Origin: RQOF01 sp964461135
Lineage (GTDB): Bacteria > Calditrichota > Calditrichia > RBG-13-44-9
Length of the DNA stretch: 39,293 bases
Direction: 5' to 3'
NCBI GenBank assembly: GCA_964461135.1
Contig: CAYWTB010000038.1
Span: 1-39,293, forward strand
In this document: positions 1 through 10,100 of the stretch, in pieces
Position numbering within the stretch: position 1 is the stretch's first letter
Layout: the number at the start of each line of letters is the position of its first letter
Notes under the pieces: model-generated
What the model was told of the DNA's origin: nothing
What the model saw: only the letters and a program-made list of their open reading frames with translations
Database searches by the model: none
Position numbers and translations under genes: made by a program

Positions 1-684
1 TGATGAATGATGTAAGTTCTTATCCATTAAATAACTACTTTAGAAATTTAGGTATAAAATTAAATATGTTCATAGGGCTGCGGGTTGAGTCATCCCGGAC
101 ATCCGCTGTTTAATGAAAAACCCGGGATCCGGGGAGACATTCTGCCGGGAATTTCCCAGCCGGCAAAACCTCCGCTTTTAATCAAAAATAATAATTGTTA
201 ATCGTCTGCAAACGCTTGTTGCTCAAAAGGGAAAACGGCCTGGCTATTTTTATATTCAGTAATTCAATACTTTGTTGTAAATCACATTTTATTTAAACAT
301 GATTTTTTATATTCGTTCTATATAGTTTACATTGGAAGTGTATTTTTATAAATGGAATTTACTCAGTTGTGTTATAAAACCAACTTAATTATGTTAACAA
401 TTTGTTTTTATTTTAGATCGATTTAAAGTTATATTAAAACCGGAATGACCGTTCGGCTTAGATAGGTTATTTGTTTGCTTTCTCAGGGTGGATAGATCTT
501 TCTGATACAAAACCGGATGGCAATTCAAGACATTCGCAAACATTACTCACTGATTAGATTTTAAAAGTTGATTTCTGATTCTGTTCACCTTCCTGCATTG
601 AGCACTGTATTTAGTATTTTTATTTTGCAATACGAAATAACAATCTTGTTTTTATAATCGGCAGCTAAATTTGGTAAGGAAAAA
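1..684. other. Non-coding upstream region of the regulator gene
   Basis: No convincing gene is visible in this 684-base stretch. The first 170 bases contain GC-rich palindromes: a near-palindrome at about 120-134, and a 21-base one at 144-164 whose arms are GCCGG/CCGGC around a GGGAATTTCCC core. They could be the transcription end of a gene lying to the left, or a repeat. The rest is AT-rich. A TATAAT box at 653-658 lies 26 bases before the regulator start, but no good -35 box sits at normal spacing, so it is only a weak promoter candidate. Confidence 0.5.
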
Positions 685-2193
685 ATGCTTCATTCATCTT
701 TTTTCCATAAAATATTGGAAGTAGGCAGGTTAATTACGGATGAGGCCGATTCTAATAAAAGACTGATCATCGTTCTCGATTTTGCGATTCAGGTATCAGG
801 CGCAGAGAGTGGTGCGATTGTTCTCTGTAATGAGAAGAATGACCATTATTTTGAACTCTGGCGAAATTCTGGGAAGGAAAACATTCAGAGCAAATTTTCT
901 GACGTCAGAGAAATTTTCAAAACATTTGGCGAAGATAAAAATTATCTTAACTATTTTGACAATAAAAATAAGTTCCTGCAATTTAATAAAAATTTGCGGG
1001 ATATATTCCAGGTTCCCTCACTTTTGTTATATCCATTGATTCGCAATGATAAAATTTGTGGTTTTCTTTATCTGGATCATCACACAAGAAATGAAATATT
1101 CAATAAAGAAATTATCTCCTCCCTGCAAAATTTTGCTGATTTTATTTCTCTGGAAATCCCCTTGGTTTTGTACCAGGCTAATTCGGCCGGTTTTCAACAT
1201 GCTCAGGAAAAAAAATTAAGAAAGAATGCTGATTTTGATTACATTATTGGCAGTCATCCCAAATTACTGGATGTTTTGCAAGTGGTAACCCAGGTAGCGG
1301 CTACCGATGTGCCGGTACTCATTGAAGGGGAAACCGGTACCGGCAAGGAACTCATCGCCCGGGCAATCCATATGAACAGCCAGCGACAAAAAAAACAAAT
1401 GATTTCGCTAAATTGCGGGGCATTTCCGGAGAGTCTGCTGGAATCCGAATTTTTCGGATACAAGAAGGGTGCATTCACCGGGGCAATCCGCGACCATCGC
1501 GGAAAATTTGAAGTAGCGGACGGCAGCACAATTTTTCTGGATGAAGTGGATGAGATGAGCCCTATGTTACAGGTAAAATTGTTGCGCCTACTGCAGTGGG
1601 GAGAATTTTCTCCCCTGGGAAGTGACGAGATTCGACGGGTTGACGTCCGGATTGTGGCGGCGTCAAAGAAAGCCCTGAAGCTGCTGGTGACCGAAGGAAA
1701 ATTCCGCGATGATCTTTACTACCGGCTTAATCTGATGTGTCTGGAATTACCCTCGCTTCGGGAAAGACGGGAGGACATTCTTCAACTGGCTTATTACTTT
1801 CTAAATAAAAACCAATCCGGTCAATCCAACGGTATCAAAATGATAAGTCCGGAGGCGCAAAAAGCAATCCAGGCCTATAATTACCCGGGAAATGTGCGGG
1901 AACTTGAAAATATAATCATGCGGGCCGCCATTCTGTGCAAGGACAATGTGATTCAGTTAGCCGATCTGCCCCCGGAGGTCCAGAATTTCAGGAGAACCGA
2001 TCCGGTTCATCTGACGGAACATGCGGAATCCTTCAAAGAGGCGAAACAAAAAATCATTGAGCGGTTTGAAAAAACATATCTTCAAAAGAAGCTGCAGGAA
2101 TGCGGGGGAGTCATTTCTCGGGCTGCAAAAAAGGCGGGCATGCATGAGAAGAATTTCAGAGAAAAAATGAGGACCTATAATCTTCATTCGTAA
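685..2193 (+). CDS. Sigma-54-dependent activator (GAF-AAA+-Fis), likely T6SS regulator
   Basis: A 502-residue bacterial enhancer-binding protein. Residues about 14-155 look like a GAF sensor domain. The central AAA+ domain has Walker A GETGTGKE (215-222), the sigma-54 contact loop GAFTGA (262-267) and Walker B IFLDE (283-287). The last 40 residues form a Fis-type helix-turn-helix. The ATG start follows a TAAGGA ribosome site at 675-680. Proteins of this family hydrolyse ATP to open sigma-54 promoters; VasH plays this part for the Vibrio cholerae T6SS. A strong -24/-12 promoter lies 175 bases downstream, just before the T6SS operon, so the inferred target is that operon. The GAF ligand cannot be read from the sequence. 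There is no receiver domain here, so control by a partner histidine kinase is not indicated. Confidence 0.95.
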   Translation: MLHSSFFHKILEVGRLITDEADSNKRLIIVLDFAIQVSGAESGAIVLCNEKNDHYFELWRNSGKENIQSKFSDVREIFKTFGEDKNYLNYFDNKNKFLQFNKNLRDIFQVPSLLLYPLIRNDKICGFLYLDHHTRNEIFNKEIISSLQNFADFISLEIPLVLYQANSAGFQHAQEKKLRKNADFDYIIGSHPKLLDVLQVVTQVAATDVPVLIEGETGTGKELIARAIHMNSQRQKKQMISLNCGAFPESLLESEFFGYKKGAFTGAIRDHRGKFEVADGSTIFLDEVDEMSPMLQVKLLRLLQWGEFSPLGSDEIRRVDVRIVAASKKALKLLVTEGKFRDDLYYRLNLMCLELPSLRERREDILQLAYYFLNKNQSGQSNGIKMISPEAQKAIQAYNYPGNVRELENIIMRAAILCKDNVIQLADLPPEVQNFRRTDPVHLTEHAESFKEAKQKIIERFEKTYLQKKLQECGGVISRAAKKAGMHEKNFREKMRTYNLHS

Positions 2194-2213
2194 ACATTTT
2201 GCCGGGCTGATCA

Positions 2214-2249
2214 GGGTATAATTACCCGGATCGTGGTGAATTTACCCAC
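2214..2249. promoter_or_regulatory. Candidate upstream activator sites (two inverted repeats)
   Basis: Two short inverted repeats occur in tandem: GGGTATAATTACCC (2214-2227) and GTGGTGAATTTACCCAC (2233-2249). Both share an AATT(T)ACCC half, which recurs as AATTTTCCC in the repeat at 2336-2360. Their centres lie about 140-165 bases before the -12 box of the sigma-54 promoter, the usual distance for enhancer-binding protein sites. Binding by the adjacent activator is inferred. Confidence 0.45.
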
Positions 2250-2335
2250 ATCCTACTCACAGGTAGAAACGGTCTATTTTCTAATGTGTCTTATTTATAT
2301 TCAATAATTTCAAATAAATAAATAAGAAATTTTTC

Positions 2336-2360
2336 TCAGGGGAAAGTGAATTTTCCCTGA
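2336..2360. promoter_or_regulatory. Inverted repeat just upstream of the sigma-54 promoter
   Basis: TCAGGGGAAA (2336-2345) and TTTTCCCTGA (2351-2360) form nearly perfect 10-base arms around a 5-base centre, 7 bases before the -24 box. It could be an operator, a proximal activator site, or a hairpin ending transcription from the regulator gene; there is no clean T-run after it, which argues against a terminator. Confidence 0.4.
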
Positions 2361-2367
2361 AGATCTT

Positions 2368-2384
2368 TTGGCACGCCAGTTGTA
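2368..2384 (+). promoter_or_regulatory. Sigma-54 (-24/-12) promoter for the T6SS operon
   Basis: TTGGCACG-CCAG-TTGTA matches the sigma-54 consensus TTGGCACG-N4-TTGCW at all but one conserved base (T instead of C at -12), with the exact 12-base spacing between the GG and the -13/-12 pair. The start of transcription would be near 2395, about 48 bases before the first operon gene. A sigma-54 activator gene ends 175 bases upstream. Confidence 0.8.
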
Positions 2385-2442
2385 ACAGAAATAATGATTG
2401 CTCTATTCATTCCTTATTTTTGGCCAATGAGGTGGAGGCTTT

Positions 2443-2823
2443 TTGAAACCCAAAATCATGATTCATGGCAAAGATTTGATCGATGATGATTTTTTCCTCG
2501 AATTGTTACAAAAAAATGCCAATGTACTTCTTTTGAATGATTTAAATCTCCTTGATCCTGAACTGGGTAAAATTGATTCCAATGTATTGATCTTTGAATT
2601 TTCTGATTCGTTTGAGGAAGAATTGCTAAAATTGAAGCTCTTAAAAGCTGCGGCACCCCGGCTGGAGATTCTGGTTATTGACAATGGTCTCTCCCGCGAT
2701 AAGATGATTCGAACACTACGCTCCGGCATAAAAGATTATTTCAAAAAACCATACAATACAGAACTGCTGGTAGAACGGATTTCAGCCCTTCTGAAAATGT
2801 ATGGTAGTGGTTTAGCGCACTAA
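2443..2823 (+). CDS. Receiver-like (pseudo-receiver) protein, first gene of the T6SS operon
   Basis: A 126-residue stand-alone protein with the alternating strand/helix pattern of a response-regulator receiver. The third strand reads VLIFEFSD, which puts Glu where the phospho-accepting Asp normally sits, and there is no clear acidic pair after strand 1. The end keeps the typical Lys-Pro (DYFKKPY). It is therefore probably not phosphorylated in the usual way, or is fixed in an active-like state; this is inferred from the motif alone. Translation starts at TTG 2443 behind the strong ribosome site GAGGTGGAGG (2429-2438). It lies directly behind the sigma-54 promoter and 313 bases before the FHA gene. 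A role in T6SS control is suggested only by position. Confidence 0.7.
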   Translation: MKPKIMIHGKDLIDDDFFLELLQKNANVLLLNDLNLLDPELGKIDSNVLIFEFSDSFEEELLKLKLLKAAAPRLEILVIDNGLSRDKMIRTLRSGIKDYFKKPYNTELLVERISALLKMYGSGLAH

Positions 2824-3136
2824 GTAAGGAAACGGGATCATCATCATTGCGAGCGTAATAATAGTCTGCCAGAGCTCGCACTTACGGATGTAATGGTTTT
2901 GTCATAAAGAATTTTTATTGGTCACTTTGGGAAATATCTTTCTGTTTTAAAGCGATTGATGTAATCCAGGTGGCGGAGCTGTATTTAAAAGTACTCATAA
3001 ATGTGTTCAAAAATAAAGACGATTTGTTTGATATCAGCCATTCCCATTGATTAGAATATTTTTTCGGCGACAAATCAGTTGCCGGATAGAATACTTCTAA
3101 TCACTTTAGCAATCCAATATGTGAGGATTTTTAATA
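2824..3136. other. Gap between receiver-like and FHA genes
   Basis: No gene is visible in 313 bases. A 7-base inverted repeat, TGCGAGC (2848-2854) with GCTCGCA (2874-2880), could form a weak stem-loop. No T-run follows it and no clear promoter was found. Confidence 0.4.
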
Positions 3137-4252
3137 ATGCCAATCAAATTTGCAGTTTACAAGGGAAAAGATTTGTCTATTCAATTCGAACGCGAATTGG
3201 ATTTACCGGAAATTAAAATCGGGAGGGAAGATTCCAATCACCTGGTTTTAGAAGATTCAAAAAAAATTGTATCGCGTCATCATAGTGAAATAAAATTTGA
3301 TAATGGTACTTATTATTTAAGCGATAATGGCAGCCGGAACGGGACTTATATTAACAAGAACAAACTGAAACCCAATTACCCTTATGTTCTGGATGACGGA
3401 TCGGAATTTACTATTGGAGAATATACCGTGAAAGTTTCACTGACTGAAGCCAAGGAATACCGGGAAGAAACTGTTTTTCTCACCAATCCCTTTGTGGATG
3501 ATGTCAGGGCGCTGCAAAATATTCTTCGTACAATAGAAGAAAAATACCAGAGTGAAGACCCCGGTTTGCGCAATGATCTGTTAAAACAGGCATTGCAGGA
3601 TGAAATTGGAGATGAAAGCAAAAGTGAGTTGTTAAATTTATTATCTGACCAGGGCGCAACAAAACAACATGCTGCGGTAAATATCCCTGATGTACCTCAA
3701 AATAATCGGATTGTAACAATTCTGCTGGATGTTGTGGTGAAACTCATTCAGGTGATTTCCAAATTTCGTACCGATTTTGTGGGAGCCACCCTGGTTCAAA
3801 CCAAGGATAGCCTGCAAGTGAATTCGCGGGATGAATTACAAAGCTATTTGCTGGATCCTGGGATTTCTCCGGAGGAGGCTGAAAAACGTTTGACTCTCTT
3901 AAAAGGTGAAATTGAAAAAGTTATTCTTCACCAGGTGGCTTTACTGGACGGTTATCGCGCCAGCATCCAGGAAGGTGTGCCGGAATTATTAAAAGAATTG
4001 AATCCTGCCATCATTAAAAAGGAGATTGCTAATAAAAATATTGAAATCGGCCCACTAAAAATTCCCAAAAAAATTATTCCCCTGCTGGTAGAATTAAACA
4101 CACTTCAGACCATAGAAAATAAACTTTATAATTTGTCGGTTGAGGACCGGGGAATTTTTGAAAAGAAATATTTCCGACCGGCTTTTATCAGAAGATATCT
4201 GGAAAATATGAGTTCTGCTCAAAAATCTCCTCACAAAAATGAGGATTTTTAA
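3137..4252 (+). CDS. tagH: T6SS FHA-domain protein (Fha/TagH-type)
   Basis: A 371-residue protein with an N-terminal forkhead-associated domain (about 10-95). The hallmark residues are visible: IGRED, SRHHSEI and SDNGSRNGTYIN, the Arg, Ser-His and Asn-Gly contacts that read phosphothreonine. The remainder (about 115-371) is mostly helical and contains ALLDGYRAS...LNPAIIKKE followed by FIRRYLE near the end, resembling the C-terminal domain of T6SS FHA proteins. In Pseudomonas Fha1 is phosphorylated by PpkA and triggers assembly; no such kinase gene is in this window. The gene is followed 50 bases later by tssJ, as in many T6SS clusters. Confidence 0.9.
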   Translation: MPIKFAVYKGKDLSIQFERELDLPEIKIGREDSNHLVLEDSKKIVSRHHSEIKFDNGTYYLSDNGSRNGTYINKNKLKPNYPYVLDDGSEFTIGEYTVKVSLTEAKEYREETVFLTNPFVDDVRALQNILRTIEEKYQSEDPGLRNDLLKQALQDEIGDESKSELLNLLSDQGATKQHAAVNIPDVPQNNRIVTILLDVVVKLIQVISKFRTDFVGATLVQTKDSLQVNSRDELQSYLLDPGISPEEAEKRLTLLKGEIEKVILHQVALLDGYRASIQEGVPELLKELNPAIIKKEIANKNIEIGPLKIPKKIIPLLVELNTLQTIENKLYNLSVEDRGIFEKKYFRPAFIRRYLENMSSAQKSPHKNEDF

Positions 4253-4302
4253 ACGATGGAGATTATCCATAAACTTTATCAAAAACACAGGAGAGAAAAC
4301 AA

Positions 4303-4770
4303 TTGAATTCTTACATCCCTTCCAAAAAATACAAACAGTTGTCTGTATTGGTTTCCTTTATTGGCATGCTTTTACTGTCTGCCTGTTCCCACCATATGAA
4401 TGTTACCGTCAAATCGGGAGAAGAACTTAATAATGGTGGTAATCCTGTAGTAGTTCGCCTCTATTTACTGAAAACGGATGTAAATTTTCAAAAAACCACC
4501 CTGGAAGCATTCTGGAAAAATGATAAGGAAGCTCTGGGCAGCGATTTGATCGGTGAACCCATTGAGTTGATGTTGCATCCCAATGAAAGCAGAAAATTGA
4601 AGAAAATTAAAATTACCAAGGAAACTGTTTTTATAGGTGCTGCTGCAGATTTCTATCAGCCCGATAAAAATCAATGGAAATATTTATATGATATTTCAAA
4701 AAACAAAGGGGACCGGGTAATTTTAGCGGTTGGCCGGGATAAATTAATTATCATCAGTCCCGAAGATTGA
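4303..4770 (+). CDS. tssJ: T6SS outer-membrane lipoprotein TssJ
   Basis: A 155-residue lipoprotein. A basic N-terminus and hydrophobic stretch lead to the lipobox LLSAC, with Cys28 as the acylation site and Ser at +2, which fits outer-membrane sorting. After it comes the TssJ beta-sandwich pattern (VVVRLYLLK, then a loop, and a C-terminal RVILAVGRDKLIII strand). TssJ anchors the TssM periplasmic domain to the outer membrane. The start is TTG 4303, behind a CAGGAGAG ribosome site. The order tssJ-tssK-tssL-tssM is the canonical membrane/baseplate block. Confidence 0.92.
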   Translation: MNSYIPSKKYKQLSVLVSFIGMLLLSACSHHMNVTVKSGEELNNGGNPVVVRLYLLKTDVNFQKTTLEAFWKNDKEALGSDLIGEPIELMLHPNESRKLKKIKITKETVFIGAAADFYQPDKNQWKYLYDISKNKGDRVILAVGRDKLIIISPED

Positions 4771-4852
4771 TTACATCTGATGGTCAGATATTATTTTGAA
4801 TCCTCCAAATTACTGAGATCATTTTATTATAAATTCAGACAGGTATGGTGAC

Positions 4853-6220
4853 ATGACAATTAATAAAAAAGTAATCTGGTATGAGGGGATGACGCTGGAT
4901 CCCCACCACTTTCAACAATGGGATCGTTTTCATCAGGCGAATCTGCATTTTGCCATCCATTCTCTTGCTCCCTATTCCTGGGGGCTTTCGGACATTTCAA
5001 TCGAAACCGATGCTCTTCTAAATGGTCAGTTCAAACTGGTTAAAATGAGCGGATTAATGCCCGATGGTTTAAATTTTGAAATGCCCGATAACGATTCATT
5101 ACCACCCTCACGCAATATTTCCGAGCATTTTCAGGCCACCCAGGAAAGTCTGGCGGTTCATCTGACGATTCCCCAGGAAAATCCGGGAGGCAAGAATTGT
5201 CTCCTCAGTGAGACTTCAGATGGCAGGACCATCAGGTACCACCTTGAAAATATTATGGTTAATGACCAGAATACCGGAACAGATCAGCGACAGGTGGGAG
5301 TGGCACGAACAAATTTCCAGGTCCATTTTGGCAGCGAGAGTATGGAAGGATTCACGGAGATGAAAATTGCGGAAATAGTCAGATCTCCCCAGGGTGATTT
5401 CGCCCTGAATGATGATTTTATTCCTCCCTGTCTATCAATAAAAGCTTCGGAGAATCTGTTAAAGATTCTGAGGCGGTTGCTGGAATTTTTTGTGGCCAGA
5501 AGCAATGCCTTAAGAAACCGGCGAAGACAATCCACCAGTGGTCAATTGGATGTCGCGTTGACGGACATGCCGCTTTACTGGCATTTATCTGCACTGAACT
5601 CTCATATTCCGCTATTAAATCAATTTTTATCAAGCGGGAAATTTCACCCCCAGCTGGTATTTAGTTCTCTCATTTCACTGATAGGCCTTCTGACATCTTT
5701 TTCAACGGATGACGGTATACTTCCCGGTGATCTTCCGGTATATGATCACAGTAATTTGACCAGCGGTTTCATTAATATCGAAAAAAAAATCCGCAGGCTT
5801 CTGGGTGATGTTGTACCCCAAAAAAATTACATAAAATTGGATTTAGAGAAGCAGGGTGAGAATCTTTCCATTTGCCATATAAAGGAGCCGGCCGTTTTCA
5901 AAGAGTCAGATTTATTCCTGGTTTGCAGCGGCGAAATAGCGGAGAAAAAACTCATTAATGAAGTCCCTATGAAATTCCGGGTCGCTTCGCCGGATATGAT
6001 TAATGAAGTGTTAAGTACCGCCACTCGTGCGCTTAATATTAACTTCTCTTCACATCCGCCTGCAGGTCTGCCCGGTAAAGAGGGTGTGCAATATTTCAAA
6101 CTGGAAAAACAGGGACCTTTCTGGACGGCAATAGAAAAAAGCCAGTCACTGGTTATTTACATTCCCGCCGAATTCAAAGGATTAAACCTGGATTTAATAG
6201 CGGTCAAAAATATAATGTAA
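4853..6220 (+). CDS. tssK: T6SS baseplate protein TssK
   Basis: A 455-residue TssK (VasE/ImpJ family) protein of normal length. The N-terminal signature VIWYEGMTLDPHHFQQWDR is diagnostic of the family. TssK is a trimeric baseplate subunit that joins the TssFGE wedge to the TssL/TssM membrane complex, and its C-terminal domain contacts the membrane complex. The gene lies between tssJ and tssL, with a 213-base gap after it in which no gene is visible. Nothing unusual was seen in the protein. Confidence 0.95.
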   Translation: MTINKKVIWYEGMTLDPHHFQQWDRFHQANLHFAIHSLAPYSWGLSDISIETDALLNGQFKLVKMSGLMPDGLNFEMPDNDSLPPSRNISEHFQATQESLAVHLTIPQENPGGKNCLLSETSDGRTIRYHLENIMVNDQNTGTDQRQVGVARTNFQVHFGSESMEGFTEMKIAEIVRSPQGDFALNDDFIPPCLSIKASENLLKILRRLLEFFVARSNALRNRRRQSTSGQLDVALTDMPLYWHLSALNSHIPLLNQFLSSGKFHPQLVFSSLISLIGLLTSFSTDDGILPGDLPVYDHSNLTSGFINIEKKIRRLLGDVVPQKNYIKLDLEKQGENLSICHIKEPAVFKESDLFLVCSGEIAEKKLINEVPMKFRVASPDMINEVLSTATRALNINFSSHPPAGLPGKEGVQYFKLEKQGPFWTAIEKSQSLVIYIPAEFKGLNLDLIAVKNIM

Positions 6221-6433
6221 TTATCTGACCTGTTTAATTCAAAAATTTTACTGCAACGGCGCCCGGGTATTTTGGAATAACAGGTTGGGAGATAAAAAGC
6301 TTCATCTATAATAATTCCTCGGGGCAACCGCATTCATTTTAAGTGGGTATTATTTAAAACTTTGTGTCAGGTGGTTATAAATGATGCGGGTTTGAAATTC
6401 AAGTTAACTCTTTAAAGGAAGTGAATACAAAAA

Positions 6434-7105
6434 ATGCCGGAAAATCTTAGATTAGCAGATATTTGTTCGGATTCTTTTATGCTGGTTTTGCAGCTCCGGG
6501 GAACGCAGGATTTCGGAGACCCCGGTATCATGCGGGAGCGAATAGTCAATATGCTGGATAATATAGAGCATCAGGCCCGCCGGAATAATTTTAATTTGGA
6601 AGATGTGCAGAAGGCCAAATTTGCGCTGGTTTCCTTTATCGATGAAACCATTATTGCCTCCGAATGGTCACAAAAACAAACCTGGCTGGCGAATCCTCTG
6701 CAGCTTCAACTTTACAACCGGTTTGATGCCGGTGAAGAATTCTTTGTGAAACTTGAGGAGCTGCGCAGACGCTTTCAATCAAATATCCAGATTCTGGAAG
6801 TTTTTTACCTGTGCCTGGTCCTGGGATTTAAAGGTAAGTATGGTATTCTTGAGCCCGAGAAATTACGCATTATTATTGATGATCTTTATCAGGATATACA
6901 TCACTCTTATGATAAATCCTACAAATTACTTTCCCCTAACGGCAAACGGAAAGAGGAAATTACAGAGGTTATAAAGAAAGAAATCCCTGTCTGGATATTC
7001 GGAGTAGGTGCAGCTGCTTTTGTATTTCTCTTCTATATTATTTTTGTATTACTCAGTAAAGGAACAGCGGATGATGTTGTCAGTCTCATCCAGTCGATGC
7101 TCTGA
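6434..7105 (+). CDS. tssL: T6SS inner-membrane protein TssL (DotU/IcmH)
   Basis: A 223-residue DotU-family protein. The cytoplasmic helical domain includes KFALVSFIDETIIASEW and FYLCLVLGFKGKYG, both classic TssL motifs. A single C-terminal membrane segment lies at about residues 185-210, after which only about ten residues remain, so the periplasmic OmpA-like peptidoglycan-binding domain found on some TssL proteins is absent. An ATG start follows AAAGGAAG. TssL recruits the baseplate together with TssM, whose gene starts 71 bases later. Confidence 0.94.
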   Translation: MPENLRLADICSDSFMLVLQLRGTQDFGDPGIMRERIVNMLDNIEHQARRNNFNLEDVQKAKFALVSFIDETIIASEWSQKQTWLANPLQLQLYNRFDAGEEFFVKLEELRRRFQSNIQILEVFYLCLVLGFKGKYGILEPEKLRIIIDDLYQDIHHSYDKSYKLLSPNGKRKEEITEVIKKEIPVWIFGVGAAAFVFLFYIIFVLLSKGTADDVVSLIQSML

Positions 7106-7176
7106 ATTTGATTCGCAGCAATTAAACTAATTTGTGGTTCAATTTTAATCTTTAAAAAAAGAAGAAACTTACCTTT

Positions 7177-10100
7177 ATGAAGTGGCTATTAAAAATTCTC
7201 AAGAAACGTAATTTTATTATCGGTCTGGTCATTTTTATCCTGATCATTTTAATTCTGGTGGCCGGTTTTCGATTCCAGTGGCCCTGGGAACGCCAGGTTT
7301 TTGGTCTGGTTGTTGTCGGATTTCTCTTGATTATTTTCACGATGTATACCCGACTTCAATCTGCCAAAAATGCTTCCCTGATTGAGCAGTCCATAAAAGT
7401 TCAGGCAGAACAAAATGTTCTGGGGATGCGTCCGGACAAAAGGGCCGAGATCGAACAGATAAAAGAGCAGTTAACGGCCGCCATTGAAGCGCTGAAGAAA
7501 TCAAAACTGGGGAAGGGAATCAACGGTAAAGCCGCCCTGTATGCACTTCCCTGGTATATGTTCATTGGTCCGCCCGGTGCCGGTAAAACCACCGCTATTG
7601 AACATTCCGGTTTAGAATTCCCTTTTGGTTCGAACCGCATACGGGGTGTGGGCGGCACCCGAAATTGCGACTGGTTTTTCTCCAATTCGGCTATTCTGCT
7701 TGATACTGCAGGTCGCTATACCACTGAAGAAGAAGACCGGGAAGAATGGTATTCTTTTCTGGAAATGCTGCGAAAAAACAGAAAAAAGAGACCGGTGAAC
7801 GGGGTGATTATTGGTGTTAGTATTGCAGATTTGTTCAATGCAACCCCGGAAGAGGTTGAAAATCACGCCAAGATTATCCGCGCCAGGATTGATGAGCTGA
7901 TTCAGAAATTGGGAGTCCGTTTTCCGGTTTACCTGGTTTTTACCAAATGCGATCTTATTCAGGGATTTGTAGAATTTTTTGGGGAGTTCAGCCGGGTAGA
8001 ACGTGAGCAGATCTGGGGAAGCACGTTTCCTAAAAATCTGCATAATGATCCCGACCCGGGTGGGGTGTTCAGAAAAGAGTTTCAAAAATTATTCGAATCA
8101 TTAATAGTGGCACGTTTCTCACGATTAAACAGCCCCATGAAACGTGAAGAGAGGCGTAAGGTTTATACATTTCCGATTGAATTTCTGACCGGCAGTGATC
8201 ACCTGGCCAAATTTGTTGAAAAACTGTTTCAGCAGAATCCCTACCAGGAAAATCCACGTTTCCGCGGTTTTTATTTCACCAGCGGTACCCAGGAGGGTGT
8301 ACCTATAGACCGGGTAATTCAATCCATTGCAAGGCAGTTTAACCTGCCACAGGAAACCATCGAAAAATTTGATCCGGAGATGGAGACCAAGAGCTATTTT
8401 ATTAAGGATCTGTTTACTGAGGTCGTTATTCCGGATCAGAACCTGGTGGATCAGACCTCCCGTATGGCCACCCGGCGCGGCCTGTTTAAACTGGGGGTAT
8501 TTTCGGCAACTGTTATATTGCTAATCATTGCTTTTATCGGAATGCTTTCCACTTATTTTAATTTTAAATCGGATACCGGCGGCTTTGTAAATGTCGTGAA
8601 TAAGGTGAAAGGCATCCGTTGGACAGAGGAATCGTTCACGGATAATTTTTATGTGCTGGATCAATATCGCCAGTCACTCGAACAATTAAATGATTTACCC
8701 TTCCTGGGTGGCAGCATCTACCGGGGCAATCAGATTGTTGAAGAGGGCAATCAACTCTATTATTCCAAGTTGAAACCTTTTGTGAGCACATATTTATATG
8801 ATGAAATATTAGCCAGGCGATTAACGGATTATTTGAGAAATGACCCGAATGTATTCCGGGATCAGGCCTATAATTATCTCAGGGCCTATCTGCTTTTGAG
8901 CAGTGATAATAGCAAGTTGATCGGTTCACCCCCTGAAATGGAATTTCTGAAAAACGAAGTTCTTACCCTGGTTGATACGTTGCTGGAAGAGCGATTCAAT
9001 TTCGCTTATCAGGCGACACAAAATGAAAATTTGAATTCACTTCAGATGCTTATAAAAAAGCAGATCCTTTATTTCATCGAAATTTTGGGGAATAAGAATT
9101 ATAATAATCCCCAGCATCCGCTTCTGACCCCCTTCGATGCCAGTTCTTCCATGGTGGACCGGGTTCGCCGCAGACTGGGAACTCCCAACATTTATGACGT
9201 TTATTCACGCGTGAAACGGGAAGGGATGCTGAAAGGTCAGCCATATTCGATTGCTCAGGCCCTGGGAGGACGATATTCCGAAATATTTGAGGGAGAAGTT
9301 GAAGTCCCTGCTTTTTATACCAGGGATGGGTATGAGACCTTTGTCTCTGACGAATTCAAAAAGGTGGTTAAACATCCCGATCAGGATGATTGGGTACTGG
9401 GAGTAAAGGCCGGTCAGCTTCCTGAGGAGATGAGAGATGAAAAGGCCATGGAAGAACAGCTATGGCGGCTTTATTTTCAGGAATATACCAAGGCATGGTG
9501 GAATTTTCTCAGTAATCTGTCTGTTCGCTCTTTTGACACATATTCACTGGCCGCCGACCGGATGAAAATTTTAGGGGATTTCAGTGAGTCGCCGCTGCGT
9601 AAATTATTGGAATCAGTGTCTGAGCAGACCCAGTTTGAGACTGGTATGGATAAAAAAGCCCGTAATATTGGTGAAAAACTGGGAATCGATCGCAGCCAGC
9701 ATCCGGTTGACCGGGAATTTCGTGTCATTCATGTGCTCAATAGTGACGAAGGTGGAAATTTAACAAATATTCTCGGCCAGTTTGAATTATTAAGCGGAAC
9801 CATGGAGAGCCTGGAAAATGAGTCAGACGGCCGCTCGGCTGAGTATGCGGCGACCACCATCCAGCAAAGATCGGGAGAGTTCCCGGAGGCCTTGCGATTG
9901 ATACGGAATTCATTAAGAGGAGTGGACATTCGAATTCAACAGAAGCTTTTTATCCGTCCGGTTTTGCTTGGCTGGCAACTGATTTTGAATCATACTCAAA
10001 AATATATTAATGAATCCTGGGAAAAACAGATTTATGATACGTACCGGATGACGCTGGCCGACCACTATCCGTTTAATGCCAACAGCATGACGGAAGCACC

